The notes: generated by a model from the letters alone, not told the origin. A stretch of DNA of 39,513 bases from an uncultured Caryophanales bacterium (GCA_947302515.1 CAMYVT010000014.1:1-39513); one strand, 5' to 3'. Counted from the stretch's first letter, positions 1-9,298 are shown. Numbers and translations are program-made.

Positions 1-54
1 AGCACTTGACTGTTAATCAAGGGGTCCTAGGTTCAAGTCCTAGTTGGGGCGCCA
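1..54 (+). tRNA. tRNA-Asn(GTT), 5' part cut off by window edge
   Basis: The anticodon loop contains GTT in the CTGTTAA context, followed by a T arm and a 3' acceptor strand (44-50), discriminator G51 and encoded CCA (52-54). The 5' acceptor strand and D arm lie before the window. It sits 8 nt upstream of tRNA-Glu, so it belongs to a tRNA cluster that continues to the left. Confidence 0.93.
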
Positions 55-62
55 TTTTTTTT

Positions 63-139
63 GGCGAGTTGGTGAAGTGGCTTAACACACTGCCCTTTCA
101 CGGCAGCATTCACGGATTCGAATTCCGTACTCGTCACCA
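63..139 (+). tRNA. tRNA-Glu(TTC)
   Basis: A complete 77-nt cloverleaf: acceptor GGCGAGT pairs with ACTCGTC, the anticodon stem CTGCC/GGCAG encloses the loop CTTTCAC with anticodon TTC, and the T arm and encoded CCA are present. It is probably co-transcribed with the tRNA-Asn just upstream and ends at the hairpin terminator that follows. Confidence 0.95.
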
Positions 140-149
140 TTTGTTATAT

Positions 150-175
150 AACCGTTGAAGTCAACGGTTTTTTTA
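150..175 (+). terminator. Terminator of tRNA-Asn/Glu cluster
   Basis: A 9-bp stem AACCGTTGA/TCAACGGTT is followed by a T run. It closes the tRNA operon. Confidence 0.85.
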
Positions 176-182
176 TTGGTTA

Positions 183-206
183 GCCCCAACGGACCCTTGA
201 TTAACA
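183..206 (-). repeat. Inverted, internally deleted copy of tRNA-Asn sequence
   Basis: Read on the minus strand, this 24-nt stretch matches tRNA-Asn bases 11-27 (anticodon loop onward, one G missing) joined directly to bases 43-50 (3' acceptor strand). The whole T arm is skipped. It looks like a tRNA-Asn relic in opposite orientation, between the tRNA terminator and the promoter of the first WXG100-like gene. Confidence 0.6.
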
Positions 207-244
207 TAATAATATTAATTAAAGTTTTTTTTATAATTGTTATT

Positions 245-253
245 TGATATAAT
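245..253 (+). promoter_or_regulatory. Extended -10 promoter of first WXG100-like gene
   Basis: TGATATAAT is a perfect extended -10 with no clear -35. The predicted start of transcription, near 260, is the first base of the ribosome-binding site, leaving a 12-nt leader. Confidence 0.75.
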
Positions 254-271
254 AAAAATGGAAGTGATAAT

Positions 272-568
272 ATGAATGACTTAACATTTAATACTACAAA
301 ATTAGAAGAAGTTGCTGAACTAATGAATACATATTTTTATGAGTATAAAGAATTAATTAATTCATTAGATACCGAAGTAAAAAATTTAGAGGCTTCATGG
401 GGCAGTAATGATCATTCTATATATGAGACATTTAAAGAAAAATATGAAGAAAAAAAACCAAAACTAATTTCTATGGAAAATATGATGAAAGAATTACTTG
501 ATACATTAAATAATAAGAAAGAAGAACTACAGTCAGCTACTGAACAATCAGAAAATAGTTTTGAGTAG
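272..568 (+). CDS. WXG100-like (ESAT-6 family) small helical protein
   Basis: This 98-aa protein has no signal peptide and is predicted as two long helices separated by a turn containing Trp-Gly (SWGS, near residue 43). That is the defining WXG motif of the WXG100 family secreted by, or partnering effectors of, type VII secretion systems. The size is typical. The start follows a GGAAG ribosome-binding site. It is followed 12 nt later by a second small helical protein, and the two probably form a heterodimer, as paired WXG100 genes usually do. No secretion machinery gene is next to it; a T7SS effector locus lies about 35 kb further on. Family call is fairly sure, substrate or partner role is inferred. 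Confidence 0.75.
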   Translation: MNDLTFNTTKLEEVAELMNTYFYEYKELINSLDTEVKNLEASWGSNDHSIYETFKEKYEEKKPKLISMENMMKELLDTLNNKKEELQSATEQSENSFE

Positions 569-580
569 GGAAGTGAAATT

Positions 581-856
581 ATGGAAGAAAATATAGCTTT
601 TACAGAATTAGACAAATCATTATTAAATTTAAAAGAATTAACTGCAAAGATTAGTAAAAATCTTAATAATGTAAATGTTTTAGTTAGAGATAATATAAAT
701 ACAGGTGCAGGAGTATGGGATTCAGAAATGGCTAGCCTTTATCGTGAAAGATGGGAAGCCCTAATGGAAGAATTTCCGGAAATCATTAAAACCTTTGAAC
801 AACAAGAGACAAATTTGGCACAATTTATGTCAAATATGAAAAAAACAGAAGAGTAA
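581..856 (+). CDS. WXG100-like partner protein (WDS variant)
   Basis: This 91-aa all-helical protein has the same hairpin layout as its upstream neighbour. The central turn reads GVWDSEMA, so Trp is kept but the Gly of W-x-G is Ser. Downstream of it is an aromatic-rich second helix (LYRERWEAL). It is the second gene of a two-gene unit with the WXG100-like gene at 272, spaced 12 nt, and probably its dimer partner. Its stop codon lies inside the terminator stem. It could also be a free-standing T7SS substrate. The family call rests on size, pairing and the Trp turn. Confidence 0.68.
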   Translation: MEENIAFTELDKSLLNLKELTAKISKNLNNVNVLVRDNINTGAGVWDSEMASLYRERWEALMEEFPEIIKTFEQQETNLAQFMSNMKKTEE

Positions 857-872
857 CAAATCTTCTTTTTTT
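847..872 (+). terminator. Terminator overlapping the stop codon of the WXG pair
   Basis: The stem AGAAGA (847-852)/TCTTCT (861-866) is followed by a T run. The TAA stop codon at 854-856 lies in the loop. Confidence 0.75.
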
Positions 873-926
873 ATTGACTTTTAAGCCTTAAAATGCAATA
901 ATATATATGCGGACGCAAATTGAGAT

Positions 927-1017
927 GGAGTAGTACTCAAGAGGCTGAAGAGGCGCCCCTGCTAAGGGTGTAGAGCGGGCAACTGCTGCGAGAGTTCAAA
1001 TCTCTCCTACTCCGCCA
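927..1017 (+). tRNA. tRNA-Ser(GCT)
   Basis: A 91-nt class II tRNA with acceptor GGAGTAG/CTACTCC, a long variable arm, the anticodon loop CTGCTAA (anticodon GCT at 961-963), discriminator G and encoded CCA. It is a single gene between two protein genes with its own downstream terminator. Confidence 0.95.
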
Positions 1018-1028
1018 TTTAAAAAAAT

Positions 1029-1057
1029 AAACTCGGCTATTAAACCGGGTTTTTTTA
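1029..1057 (+). terminator. Terminator of tRNA-Ser
   Basis: The stem AAACTCGG (1029-1036)/CCGGGTTT (1045-1052, one G-U pair) is followed by a T run. Confidence 0.8.
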
Positions 1058-1091
1058 TGCTAAAATACAAGTAGTATATAATACTAAATTA

Positions 1092-1100
1092 TGGTATAAT
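1092..1100 (+). promoter_or_regulatory. Extended -10 promoter of the glucan synthase gene
   Basis: TGGTATAAT has no -35. The predicted start of transcription (~1107) coincides with the first base of AGGAG (1107-1111), giving a leader of about 13 nt. Confidence 0.75.
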
Positions 1101-1119
1101 CAAGACAGGAGTGTATTAT

Positions 1120-4100
1120 ATGGCAAAATTGATTAAAAACTATTTAAATAACTTTGGAGATATTACTGAATATTATAATTTTTTAGTGCGCAAAACTAAG
1201 GAACATGAATATGTAGATATTACTAATGAATGGATTATTGATAATTACTATTTATTAGCAGAACACAAGAATAATGTCATGAATTCCATAAAAACAATAA
1301 AAAAGAATATAAAAGTAATTAACAGTAATTATGATATTTTAAAAACTATTGCAATTAAAAAGAATTATAATATTAATTTTAAATTCTTAGTAGAAGAATT
1401 AAGAGAATATCAAAAAGAACACAAAAAGAATTTCTCATACAAAGAATTAGAGATGGTAATACCAACTTTAATCTTTATTTATACTGAAAGATTGAATAAT
1501 TTATGTCGTGAAGAATATGCAAAGTTAGTAGATAAAGAAGATGTTGATAAGATTGTCAAAAAACAAGATAATTTGTCACTTCAATCATTTATTCAAGATA
1601 ATTTTGATTTAAAGAATAATGGACATTATATCTTTGAAGTAAATAATCAATTATATCGTCTAAAAAATCGTAATGATATTTTTAAAGAATTAAATGAATA
1701 TTTGAAAGAAAATCAAATCATATTAAGAGACGTAATAAATGAAGAATTTCAAAATAAAATTAATAACAATGTATTAATCTCTAATATTTTTAATGATTTC
1801 ACAGAGTTTTTAGATTTTACTACAGAAGAGTTATATGAAAAAGTTTCAAGAACAGAAAAACTATTAAATTCAGATCCTAACTATAAGAATATGACTATTG
1901 AGTCTAAAATTGCTTATAGAAAGAGATTATTAAAATTATCTAAAAAAGCTCATATGGAAGAGTATGATTATTTAGAAAAAATATATGATCCAGAAGAACA
2001 TATTGGTTTTAAATTATTTAAACATAAAAATACTACGCCTAGAGTTATTTTATACTTAATAAGTATTGTTTTAATTACAAGTATTATTTGTTTCTTCTTA
2101 TCAATTATATTTATTAGACCTAGAATTATAGGATTTATTATTCTATTTATACCAATTAGTCAATTGGTAATTCAAATTGTTAATCAATTCCTAACATGGA
2201 TTGTACCAGCAAATGTAATGCCAAAACTTGATTATTCTAAAGGTATTCCTGATGAATCTAGAACAATGGTTGTAATTCCAACAATAGTAGGTAATACTGA
2301 AAAGATTAAATCAATGTTTGATGTACTCGAATCATTCTATTTGGTTAATAAGACAGATAATTTGTACTTTACATTATTAGGTGATGTAAAAGCTGCAGAT
2401 GAAAAAGTAACTGATTATGATGAGGAATTAACTAAATATGGAAAAGAGTATGCTGAAAAATTAAATGCTAAATACAAAAAGGATATTTTCTATTTTATCT
2501 ATCGTAAGAGAATTTGGAATAAAAAAGAAGATTGTTATTTAGGATATGAAAGAAAAAGAGGAGCTCTTATTCATTTTAATAAAGTCTTATTAGGTGAATA
2601 TGTAGATGAAGAAAAATACTATTACATTAACATGCTTCATGATAACAATTTAAAAATTAAATATGTTATTACATTAGATACGGATACAAAAATGGTATTA
2701 AATTCTGCACTTAATTTAGTAGGAGCAATGGCTCATCCTTTAAATAAACCAGTTTTAAATAATAAAGAGACTAAAGTTATTAGGGGATATGGATTAATGC
2801 AACCTCGAGTTGGTGTTGATATAGAAGCTACTAATAAAAGCCTTTATAGTCAGGTTTTTGCAGGTATAGGTGGATTTGATACTTATTCTGCAATTGTACC
2901 TAATGTATTTCAAGATTCTTTTGGAGAAGGAAGCTTTGTAGGAAAAGGTATTTATAATCTAGAAGTATTTAATAAAGTAGTTGGAGATACATTCCCAGAT
3001 AACTTGATTCTTTCTCATGACTTATTAGAAGGAAACTATTTACGTTGTGGATATGTATCTGATATTGAATTTATTGATGATTTTCCATCAAAATTCTTAA
3101 TAGATATTACTAGACAACATAGATGGGCTAGAGGTGATACTCAAATTATTGGCTGGCTACGTAGTAAAGTTCCAGGTAAAAATAAAGAAAGACAAGACAA
3201 TCCAATTAATCTATTGGGTAAATATAAAATACTAGATAATATCATCAGAATGTTCTTAAATCCAATGCTATTATTAATTCTATATTTAGCATTTACATTT
3301 AAGGGTATTTATTCATACTTATGGATTGGAATAGTTGTATTAGAATTAGCTATTTCTATAATTTTCTTCTTAAGAAGTAAAATGACTATGAAGGAAAGAC
3401 ATAAGAAGAGTGTTTATTATAAGAATTTGTATTTTGGAGGTAAATCTATTCTTCTTAGATCATATATTAGTTTTGCCACAATACCATTCTATACAAAACT
3501 ATATATGGATGCCTTCTTTAGAACATTATATAGATTATTCTATAGTCATAAAAACTTATTAAATTGGATTACTGCTGAAGAAGTAGAAAAAACAGTTAAT
3601 GGAAGCTTGTTTAATTATATTAGAAACTTTACATTTAATATAATTGTAGCCATTTCATTTATAGTAATTGGAGTATTTACAAAAAATTATGTTGCCTATC
3701 TAATAGCTTTTGTATTCTTTAGTGGTCCATTTATTCTATATTCAGCAAGTAAAGATATAGATCATCATCAAATAGAATTAAAACCAAAAGAATTAGAAGA
3801 TATTAAAGAAGCTGCTTATAGAACATGGAAGTATTTTGCTGATAATTTATCTGAAAGAAATAATTATTTAATACCAGATAATTATCAAGATAATAGAGAA
3901 GAAAAAACAGATTATAGAACTTCTCCAACAGCGATAGGATTCTCATTAACTTCAATAGTAAGTGCCTGTGAATTAGAGTTTATTAATGAAAAAGATGCTG
4001 GAGAATTATTAGGTAGAATTTTAACTTCAGTAGATGAATTACCAAAATGGCATGGTCATCTATATAACTGGTATGATATTAAAAATATGTCAGTTATTAG

Positions 4101-7100
4101 TCCAAACTTTGTTTCTACTGTAGATTCTGGTAACTTAGTTGCTTGTTACATAGTTGCAAGAGAATTCTTAAATGATATTGGTAGTGAAGAATATGTAAAA
4201 TTATGTGATAAGTTAATTAAGAATACTAATTTCAAAAAACTATATACTAAAAAGAATGTATTTAGTATTGGTTATGATGAAGATGAGGGAAAATTATCAG
4301 GATATAACTATAATAAATTTGCTAGTGAATCTCGTCTAACAAGTTACTTAGCAATTTGTTTAGGAGATGCTCCTTCTAAACATTGGTTCTGTCTTGATAA
4401 ATCACTTACTACACATAAAGGACGTAAAGGTTTAATTTCATGGAGTGGTACAGCATTTGAATATTATATGCCATATCTATTTATGAGAAATTATCCTAAT
4501 ACATTATTAGATGAATCATATCATTTTGCTTCTATGTGTCAAAAGGATTATATATGGAAAGTTTCACATAAATTACCATGGGGTATTTCAGAGTCTGCAT
4601 ATAATGAATTAGATAATTCTTTAAACTATAAGTATAAAGCATTCTCAACTCCATATTTAAAAGCAAAAGAAGATAAGGATAATCGTATAGTATTATCACC
4701 ATATTCATCATTAATGGTTTTAGATTTATATCCAAAGGATGTATACAATAATATGAATCGTTTTAAAAACTTAGATATGTATGGAGATTATGGATTCTAT
4801 GAATCATATGATTATGATAATAAAGGTGTTGTAAAAGCTTATTTTGCTCACCATCAAGGTATGAGTTTACTAGGAATGACTAATTACTTAAAGCATGGAG
4901 TTATAAGAGATTATTTCCATAAAAATATCTTTATTAAAACATTTGAATTATTATTAAAAGAAAAAGTTCAAATTAAAGCAGATATTGACCTTAAGATGGC
5001 AGGATATAAAAAATATAATTATGCTAAAGAGAAAATTGAAAATGATATTCGTTATTTCAATTACATCTCATACTTACCTGAAATGTCAGTATTATCAAAT
5101 AGAAAGTATTCTCTTATTATGAATGATAGAGGAGATAGTTTCTCAAGATACCGTACAACTCAATTAAATAGATATCGTAAAGTAACTGAACAAGATTATG
5201 GTATATTCTTATTTGCTAAAGATACAAAAACAAATAATATTTGGAGTAATACTTATGCACCAATGAATATTAAACCAGATAAGTATGAAGTAGTATTTGC
5301 TGCAGATAAGATTAAATATATGAGACGTGATGGAGATATTTCTACAAAAACAGAAATAGTTGTATGTAAATACCATCATGCTGAAATTAGAAAGATATCA
5401 TTTAAAAATGAATCTAATGAAGATAAGACTTTAGAGTTAACAACATATACAGAGCCAATATTATCTGAAAATATGGATGATGTTTCTCATAAAGTATTTA
5501 ATAATATGTTTATTCATACTGAATATGATCAAAAAACAGGTAGTTTAATTGCTAAGAGAAAAAATAGAGGGGATTCTAATGTTAATAATTATATGTTAAC
5601 TAGATTAATATTAAATGAACCTTTAGATGATTTCACTTATGAGACAGAAAGAGAAAGATTTATTGGTAGAAACAATAATTTATCATATGCTAATAGTTTA
5701 AATAATAAGTTAAGTAATTATGTTGGAGATAACTTAGATCCAGTATTATCTTTAAGAAATAGAATTACTATTCCAGCGAATGAAAAAGCAGAAGTATATT
5801 TATTAGTAGCATTTGGTAGAAGTGTTGAACAAGTAAAAGATATTGCCAAATACTATGATACAAAGAGTGTATTAGATAAAGAGTTTAAATTATCTACTCT
5901 TATGAATGTAATTGATACTAAGAATCTTAATATTACTGGTGAAAATATGAGAACTTATAATATTATGATTAATTTCTTATATCAAACAACAAAATTATCT
6001 GTATCAGATGAAAGAATGGATCTATTAAGAAATAATGCTTTAGGTCAATCAGGATTATGGAAATTTGGAGTTAGTGGCGATAGACCAATTGTTACTGTAG
6101 AAATTAAAAATATTAGTGACATGAGCTTTATCTATGAAATATTAAAAGCATTTGAATATTATAAAAATAAATCAATATTCATTGACTTAATTATTATTAA
6201 TAGTGAAACTGGTCAATCTCAAAAACTTGTTAAGAAACAGATAGATGATGAACTATATCGTATTTATACATTAAATAGTTTTTATCATACTCCAGGATCT
6301 GTAACAGTAATTAATGATACTACTATTACTCCTGAAGATAGAAGTTTACTTGATATGGTTCCTAGAATTAAATTTAATATTGATGATCATATGAGTTTAA
6401 AGGATGCAGTAGAAAAATTACAGAAAGAAAACAAAGCAAGTGATTATCCTCGAAGAAAGTTTGAAGAAAATATTAAATTTGAAAACACTGAAAAATTAAC
6501 ATTTGATAATGGTTTTGGTGGATTTAAAAATAATGGTAAAGAGTATGTTATTTATAATAAGAATACTCCAACCCCATGGACTAATGTTATAGCAAACAAC
6601 ACATTTGGTACAATAATTACCAATAATGGTTGTGGTTATACATATGCTTATAATTCAGGAGAGTATAAAATCACTTCTTGGACAAATGATATTGTATTAG
6701 ATGATAAATCTGAAGGATTTAAGTTTAATGGAAAGGATTTTGATCCAGAAAAATGTACTCATGGATTTGGATATTCTATTCTTGAAAGTGAAACAGAAGA
6801 ATTAGCTCATGAAGTTACAGAATTTGTAGCTAAAGAAGATAATGTTAAGATTTACTTAATGAAGTTAAAGAATAAAACTGGAAAAGAATATACAACTAAT
6901 GTAAACTTCTGGATTAATCCTACATTGGGTAATTTTGAAGATAAAACAACCCGTCATATCTTAACAGAATTTATGGGTGATGATAATTATTTAAAATTAA
7001 GAAATGTTTATAGTATTAACTATGGAGATATAAATGTATTTATGTCATCATCTGAAAAAATAGAATCAGCTACGATAAATAAAATGTTAGTAAAAGATAT

Positions 7101-8745
7101 TTCATTTGATTTAACTTTAGCAAAGAATGAAGAAAAAACTATGGTATTTGTTTTAGGATGTAGTACTAGTGATTCTCAAAATGTTGAGTTAATTGAAAAA
7201 TATACTAATATTAAGAATGCTCAAAAAGAATTAAAAGATGTTAAAGATTATTGGGATCAGACTTTAGGTGTTGTTAAAGTTAAATCTCCAGACAGTAGTT
7301 TTGACTATATGATGAATGGTTGGTATTTGTATCAAACATTATCTGCTCGTATCATGGCAAAAGCTGGATTCTATCAAGTTAGTGGAGCTTTTGGATATCG
7401 TGATCAATTACAGGATGCAATGAATATTTCTCTTGTTAATCCAGCATACACTAAAGAACAAATATTAAAGAATGCAGCTCATCAATTTGAACAAGGTGAT
7501 GTTCTACACTGGTGGCACGAAAAGAATCACTTTGGTTTGAGAAGTAGATATAAAGACGACTATTTATGGTTAGTTTATGCAACTGCTTACTATATTGAAG
7601 TATCTGATGATTATGGAATTTTAGATATTCAAGTTCCATATATTGCAGGAGAAGAATTAAGCGATTATGAAAATGAAAAAGGTATTGTCTTTAATTATAC
7701 AGATAAGACAGAGTCATTATTAAATCACTGTATTAAATCACTAGAATTAGCAATGTCATCTTTAGGAAAACATAGAATACCACTTATGGGTGGAGGAGAC
7801 TGGAACGATGGAATGAATCGTGTAGGCATTAAAGGAAAAGGAGAAAGTGTTTGGCTTGGATTCTTCCTATATAATACAATCAGTCAATTTATTAAAACTA
7901 TCAAGAAATCTAAACATAAAGTAGATATTGCAAAGTACAATGATTTTAATGAAAAACTAAAAGACAATCTAAATAAAAAGACATGGGATGGAGAATACTA
8001 TTTAAGAGCATTCTTCGATAATGGAGATAAATTAGGTAGTCATGAAAATACTGAATGTAAGATAGACTTGATTTCACAAAGTTTTTCAATTATTAGTGGA
8101 GTAGCTCCTAAAGATAGAGCAGAAAAAGCTATTACTTCAGTAGAAGAAAAATTAGTAGATGATCAAACTAAGATTATTAAATTACTTACACCTCCATTTG
8201 AAAAGACACTTAATAATCCAGGATATATTATGAATTATTCTAAAGGTATCCGTGAAAATGGTGGTCAATATACTCATGCTGTTGCATGGTATCTAATGGC
8301 TTTAATAAAAGCTGGATATCATGATAGAGCTTATCGTTACTTCCAAATGATTAACCCAGTTAATAGAACAAAAAAATCAAAAGAAGTTGAAGTATATCGT
8401 GTCGAACCATATGTTATAGCTGCAGATATTTATTCATCTGAATCATTCCCAGGAAGAGGAGGATGGACATGGTATACAGGTTCAGCTGGTTGGTTCTATA
8501 GAGTAGGTGTTCAAGATATATTAGGAATTCATAAGATAGGAGATAAATTAAAATTAGATCCTAAAATCCCAGTTTCATGGGAAGAATTCAAAATGACATA
8601 TCGTTATATGGATACAGACTATGATATTGATGTTAAGAAGGGTAAGAAGGAAGAATTAAAAGTAGATGGTAAATCTAATTCAGGAGATACTATTACTCTT
8701 AAAAACGATAAACAAACACATAAAATTGTTCTAGTAATAAAATAA
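1120..8745 (+). CDS. Giant cyclic beta-1,2-glucan synthase-like protein (GT84-GH94)
   Basis: At 2541 aa this is the largest gene here. Domain order matches the Cgs/NdvB family: a cytoplasmic N-terminus, membrane helices (~309-365), a processive glycosyltransferase domain with a DTD motif (D520, D522) and QHRW (666-669), more helices (~710-750, 837-875), a glycoamylase-like domain with HHQGMS (from 1244), glycoside-phosphorylase sandwich domains, and a GH94 C-terminus. The last contains FGYRDQLQDA, HWWHEKNHFG and GGGDWNDGMNRVG with the conserved Asp pair (2227/2230). In the family, UDP-glucose is polymerised and cyclised, and GH94 trims chains by phosphorolysis. The ATG at 1120 is chosen because an in-frame GTG at 1111 overlaps the AGGAG site. 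It is a single-gene unit between two terminators. Family call is firm, exact product unproven. Confidence 0.88.
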   Translation: MAKLIKNYLNNFGDITEYYNFLVRKTKEHEYVDITNEWIIDNYYLLAEHKNNVMNSIKTIKKNIKVINSNYDILKTIAIKKNYNINFKFLVEELREYQKEHKKNFSYKELEMVIPTLIFIYTERLNNLCREEYAKLVDKEDVDKIVKKQDNLSLQSFIQDNFDLKNNGHYIFEVNNQLYRLKNRNDIFKELNEYLKENQIILRDVINEEFQNKINNNVLISNIFNDFTEFLDFTTEELYEKVSRTEKLLNSDPNYKNMTIESKIAYRKRLLKLSKKAHMEEYDYLEKIYDPEEHIGFKLFKHKNTTPRVILYLISIVLITSIICFFLSIIFIRPRIIGFIILFIPISQLVIQIVNQFLTWIVPANVMPKLDYSKGIPDESRTMVVIPTIVGNTEKIKSMFDVLESFYLVNKTDNLYFTLLGDVKAADEKVTDYDEELTKYGKEYAEKLNAKYKKDIFYFIYRKRIWNKKEDCYLGYERKRGALIHFNKVLLGEYVDEEKYYYINMLHDNNLKIKYVITLDTDTKMVLNSALNLVGAMAHPLNKPVLNNKETKVIRGYGLMQPRVGVDIEATNKSLYSQVFAGIGGFDTYSAIVPNVFQDSFGEGSFVGKGIYNLEVFNKVVGDTFPDNLILSHDLLEGNYLRCGYVSDIEFIDDFPSKFLIDITRQHRWARGDTQIIGWLRSKVPGKNKERQDNPINLLGKYKILDNIIRMFLNPMLLLILYLAFTFKGIYSYLWIGIVVLELAISIIFFLRSKMTMKERHKKSVYYKNLYFGGKSILLRSYISFATIPFYTKLYMDAFFRTLYRLFYSHKNLLNWITAEEVEKTVNGSLFNYIRNFTFNIIVAISFIVIGVFTKNYVAYLIAFVFFSGPFILYSASKDIDHHQIELKPKELEDIKEAAYRTWKYFADNLSERNNYLIPDNYQDNREEKTDYRTSPTAIGFSLTSIVSACELEFINEKDAGELLGRILTSVDELPKWHGHLYNWYDIKNMSVISPNFVSTVDSGNLVACYIVAREFLNDIGSEEYVKLCDKLIKNTNFKKLYTKKNVFSIGYDEDEGKLSGYNYNKFASESRLTSYLAICLGDAPSKHWFCLDKSLTTHKGRKGLISWSGTAFEYYMPYLFMRNYPNTLLDESYHFASMCQKDYIWKVSHKLPWGISESAYNELDNSLNYKYKAFSTPYLKAKEDKDNRIVLSPYSSLMVLDLYPKDVYNNMNRFKNLDMYGDYGFYESYDYDNKGVVKAYFAHHQGMSLLGMTNYLKHGVIRDYFHKNIFIKTFELLLKEKVQIKADIDLKMAGYKKYNYAKEKIENDIRYFNYISYLPEMSVLSNRKYSLIMNDRGDSFSRYRTTQLNRYRKVTEQDYGIFLFAKDTKTNNIWSNTYAPMNIKPDKYEVVFAADKIKYMRRDGDISTKTEIVVCKYHHAEIRKISFKNESNEDKTLELTTYTEPILSENMDDVSHKVFNNMFIHTEYDQKTGSLIAKRKNRGDSNVNNYMLTRLILNEPLDDFTYETERERFIGRNNNLSYANSLNNKLSNYVGDNLDPVLSLRNRITIPANEKAEVYLLVAFGRSVEQVKDIAKYYDTKSVLDKEFKLSTLMNVIDTKNLNITGENMRTYNIMINFLYQTTKLSVSDERMDLLRNNALGQSGLWKFGVSGDRPIVTVEIKNISDMSFIYEILKAFEYYKNKSIFIDLIIINSETGQSQKLVKKQIDDELYRIYTLNSFYHTPGSVTVINDTTITPEDRSLLDMVPRIKFNIDDHMSLKDAVEKLQKENKASDYPRRKFEENIKFENTEKLTFDNGFGGFKNNGKEYVIYNKNTPTPWTNVIANNTFGTIITNNGCGYTYAYNSGEYKITSWTNDIVLDDKSEGFKFNGKDFDPEKCTHGFGYSILESETEELAHEVTEFVAKEDNVKIYLMKLKNKTGKEYTTNVNFWINPTLGNFEDKTTRHILTEFMGDDNYLKLRNVYSINYGDINVFMSSSEKIESATINKMLVKDISFDLTLAKNEEKTMVFVLGCSTSDSQNVELIEKYTNIKNAQKELKDVKDYWDQTLGVVKVKSPDSSFDYMMNGWYLYQTLSARIMAKAGFYQVSGAFGYRDQLQDAMNISLVNPAYTKEQILKNAAHQFEQGDVLHWWHEKNHFGLRSRYKDDYLWLVYATAYYIEVSDDYGILDIQVPYIAGEELSDYENEKGIVFNYTDKTESLLNHCIKSLELAMSSLGKHRIPLMGGGDWNDGMNRVGIKGKGESVWLGFFLYNTISQFIKTIKKSKHKVDIAKYNDFNEKLKDNLNKKTWDGEYYLRAFFDNGDKLGSHENTECKIDLISQSFSIISGVAPKDRAEKAITSVEEKLVDDQTKIIKLLTPPFEKTLNNPGYIMNYSKGIRENGGQYTHAVAWYLMALIKAGYHDRAYRYFQMINPVNRTKKSKEVEVYRVEPYVIAADIYSSESFPGRGGWTWYTGSAGWFYRVGVQDILGIHKIGDKLKLDPKIPVSWEEFKMTYRYMDTDYDIDVKKGKKEELKVDGKSNSGDTITLKNDKQTHKIVLVIK

Positions 8746-8770
8746 AAAAGAAGAGAAATCTTCTTTTTTT
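8745..8770 (+). terminator. Terminator of glucan synthase gene
   Basis: AGAAGA/TCTTCT, extended by A-U pairs, encloses a GAAA tetraloop and is followed by T residues. Confidence 0.85.
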
Positions 8771-8771
8771 A

Positions 8772-8780
8772 TGATATAAT
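8772..8780 (+). promoter_or_regulatory. Extended -10 promoter
   Basis: TGATATAAT begins directly after the preceding terminator's T run. Predicted transcription start is ~8787, one base before GGAG (8788-8791). Confidence 0.7.
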
Positions 8781-8800
8781 TACTGCTGGAGATGAATAAT

Positions 8801-9265
8801 ATGGATTTACAAAAAGATAAGTATATTATTGTAGAAATAATTCCAACTCATAGTGATAAAGAACAAGGTTTTATTGCACAGATAAGTGCATTAAAATTAG
8901 AGGGAATAAAGTTACTTGATAGATTTGATTATCGAGTAGAAGATAGATTTATTGAAAATGATGATTTACGTAATATGATTCAATATGATAAAAAGAATTT
9001 TACATACGTAAACAATATTTACTTTATTATAGAAAAATTTAAAAGATGGGTAGAAAATTATCCTTTATTATTAATGGAAAAAGAATATACACCAAAATAT
9101 TTAGAAGAAATAAGTAATGATAAAGAACTAATATATCCATATTTACATTTAGATTATAGTAATGATGTATTTAATAAAATAATGGATAAGTATAAATTAA
9201 AACCCTCTAATCATTTAGTAGATTTACTTTATGAAGCTGTTATCTATGAGGGTAATAATAAATAA
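8801..9265 (+). CDS. Hypothetical protein, possible degenerate DnaQ-type exonuclease fold
   Basis: This 154-aa soluble protein belongs to no family I can name. The N-terminus (YIIVEIIPT, then a strand-rich segment to about residue 45) resembles the first strands of DEDDh 3'-5' exonucleases. A C-terminal HLVDLLYEA segment resembles the exonuclease motif III helix. However, the first Asp of the D-x-E pair is missing and the HxxxxD spacing is not kept, so catalysis is unlikely if the fold is right. The start ATG at 8801 is preferred over an in-frame ATG at 8792, which abuts GGAG. The gene has its own promoter; the next gene starts 34 nt after its stop with another promoter. Function unknown. Confidence 0.6.
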   Translation: MDLQKDKYIIVEIIPTHSDKEQGFIAQISALKLEGIKLLDRFDYRVEDRFIENDDLRNMIQYDKKNFTYVNNIYFIIEKFKRWVENYPLLLMEKEYTPKYLEEISNDKELIYPYLHLDYSNDVFNKIMDKYKLKPSNHLVDLLYEAVIYEGNNK

Positions 9266-9271
9266 TAATTG

Positions 9272-9280
9272 TGTTATAAT
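9272..9280 (+). promoter_or_regulatory. Extended -10 promoter
   Basis: TGTTATAAT, with predicted transcription start (~9287) on the first base of AGGG (9287-9290) and a leader of about 12 nt. Confidence 0.7.
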
Positions 9281-9298
9281 AATGGTAGGGTGATAAGT

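Noticed and set aside
1111..1119. GTG start nine bases upstream for the glucan synthase gene
   Set aside because: It overlaps AGGAG (1107-1111), leaving no spacing; ATG at 1120 is well placed.
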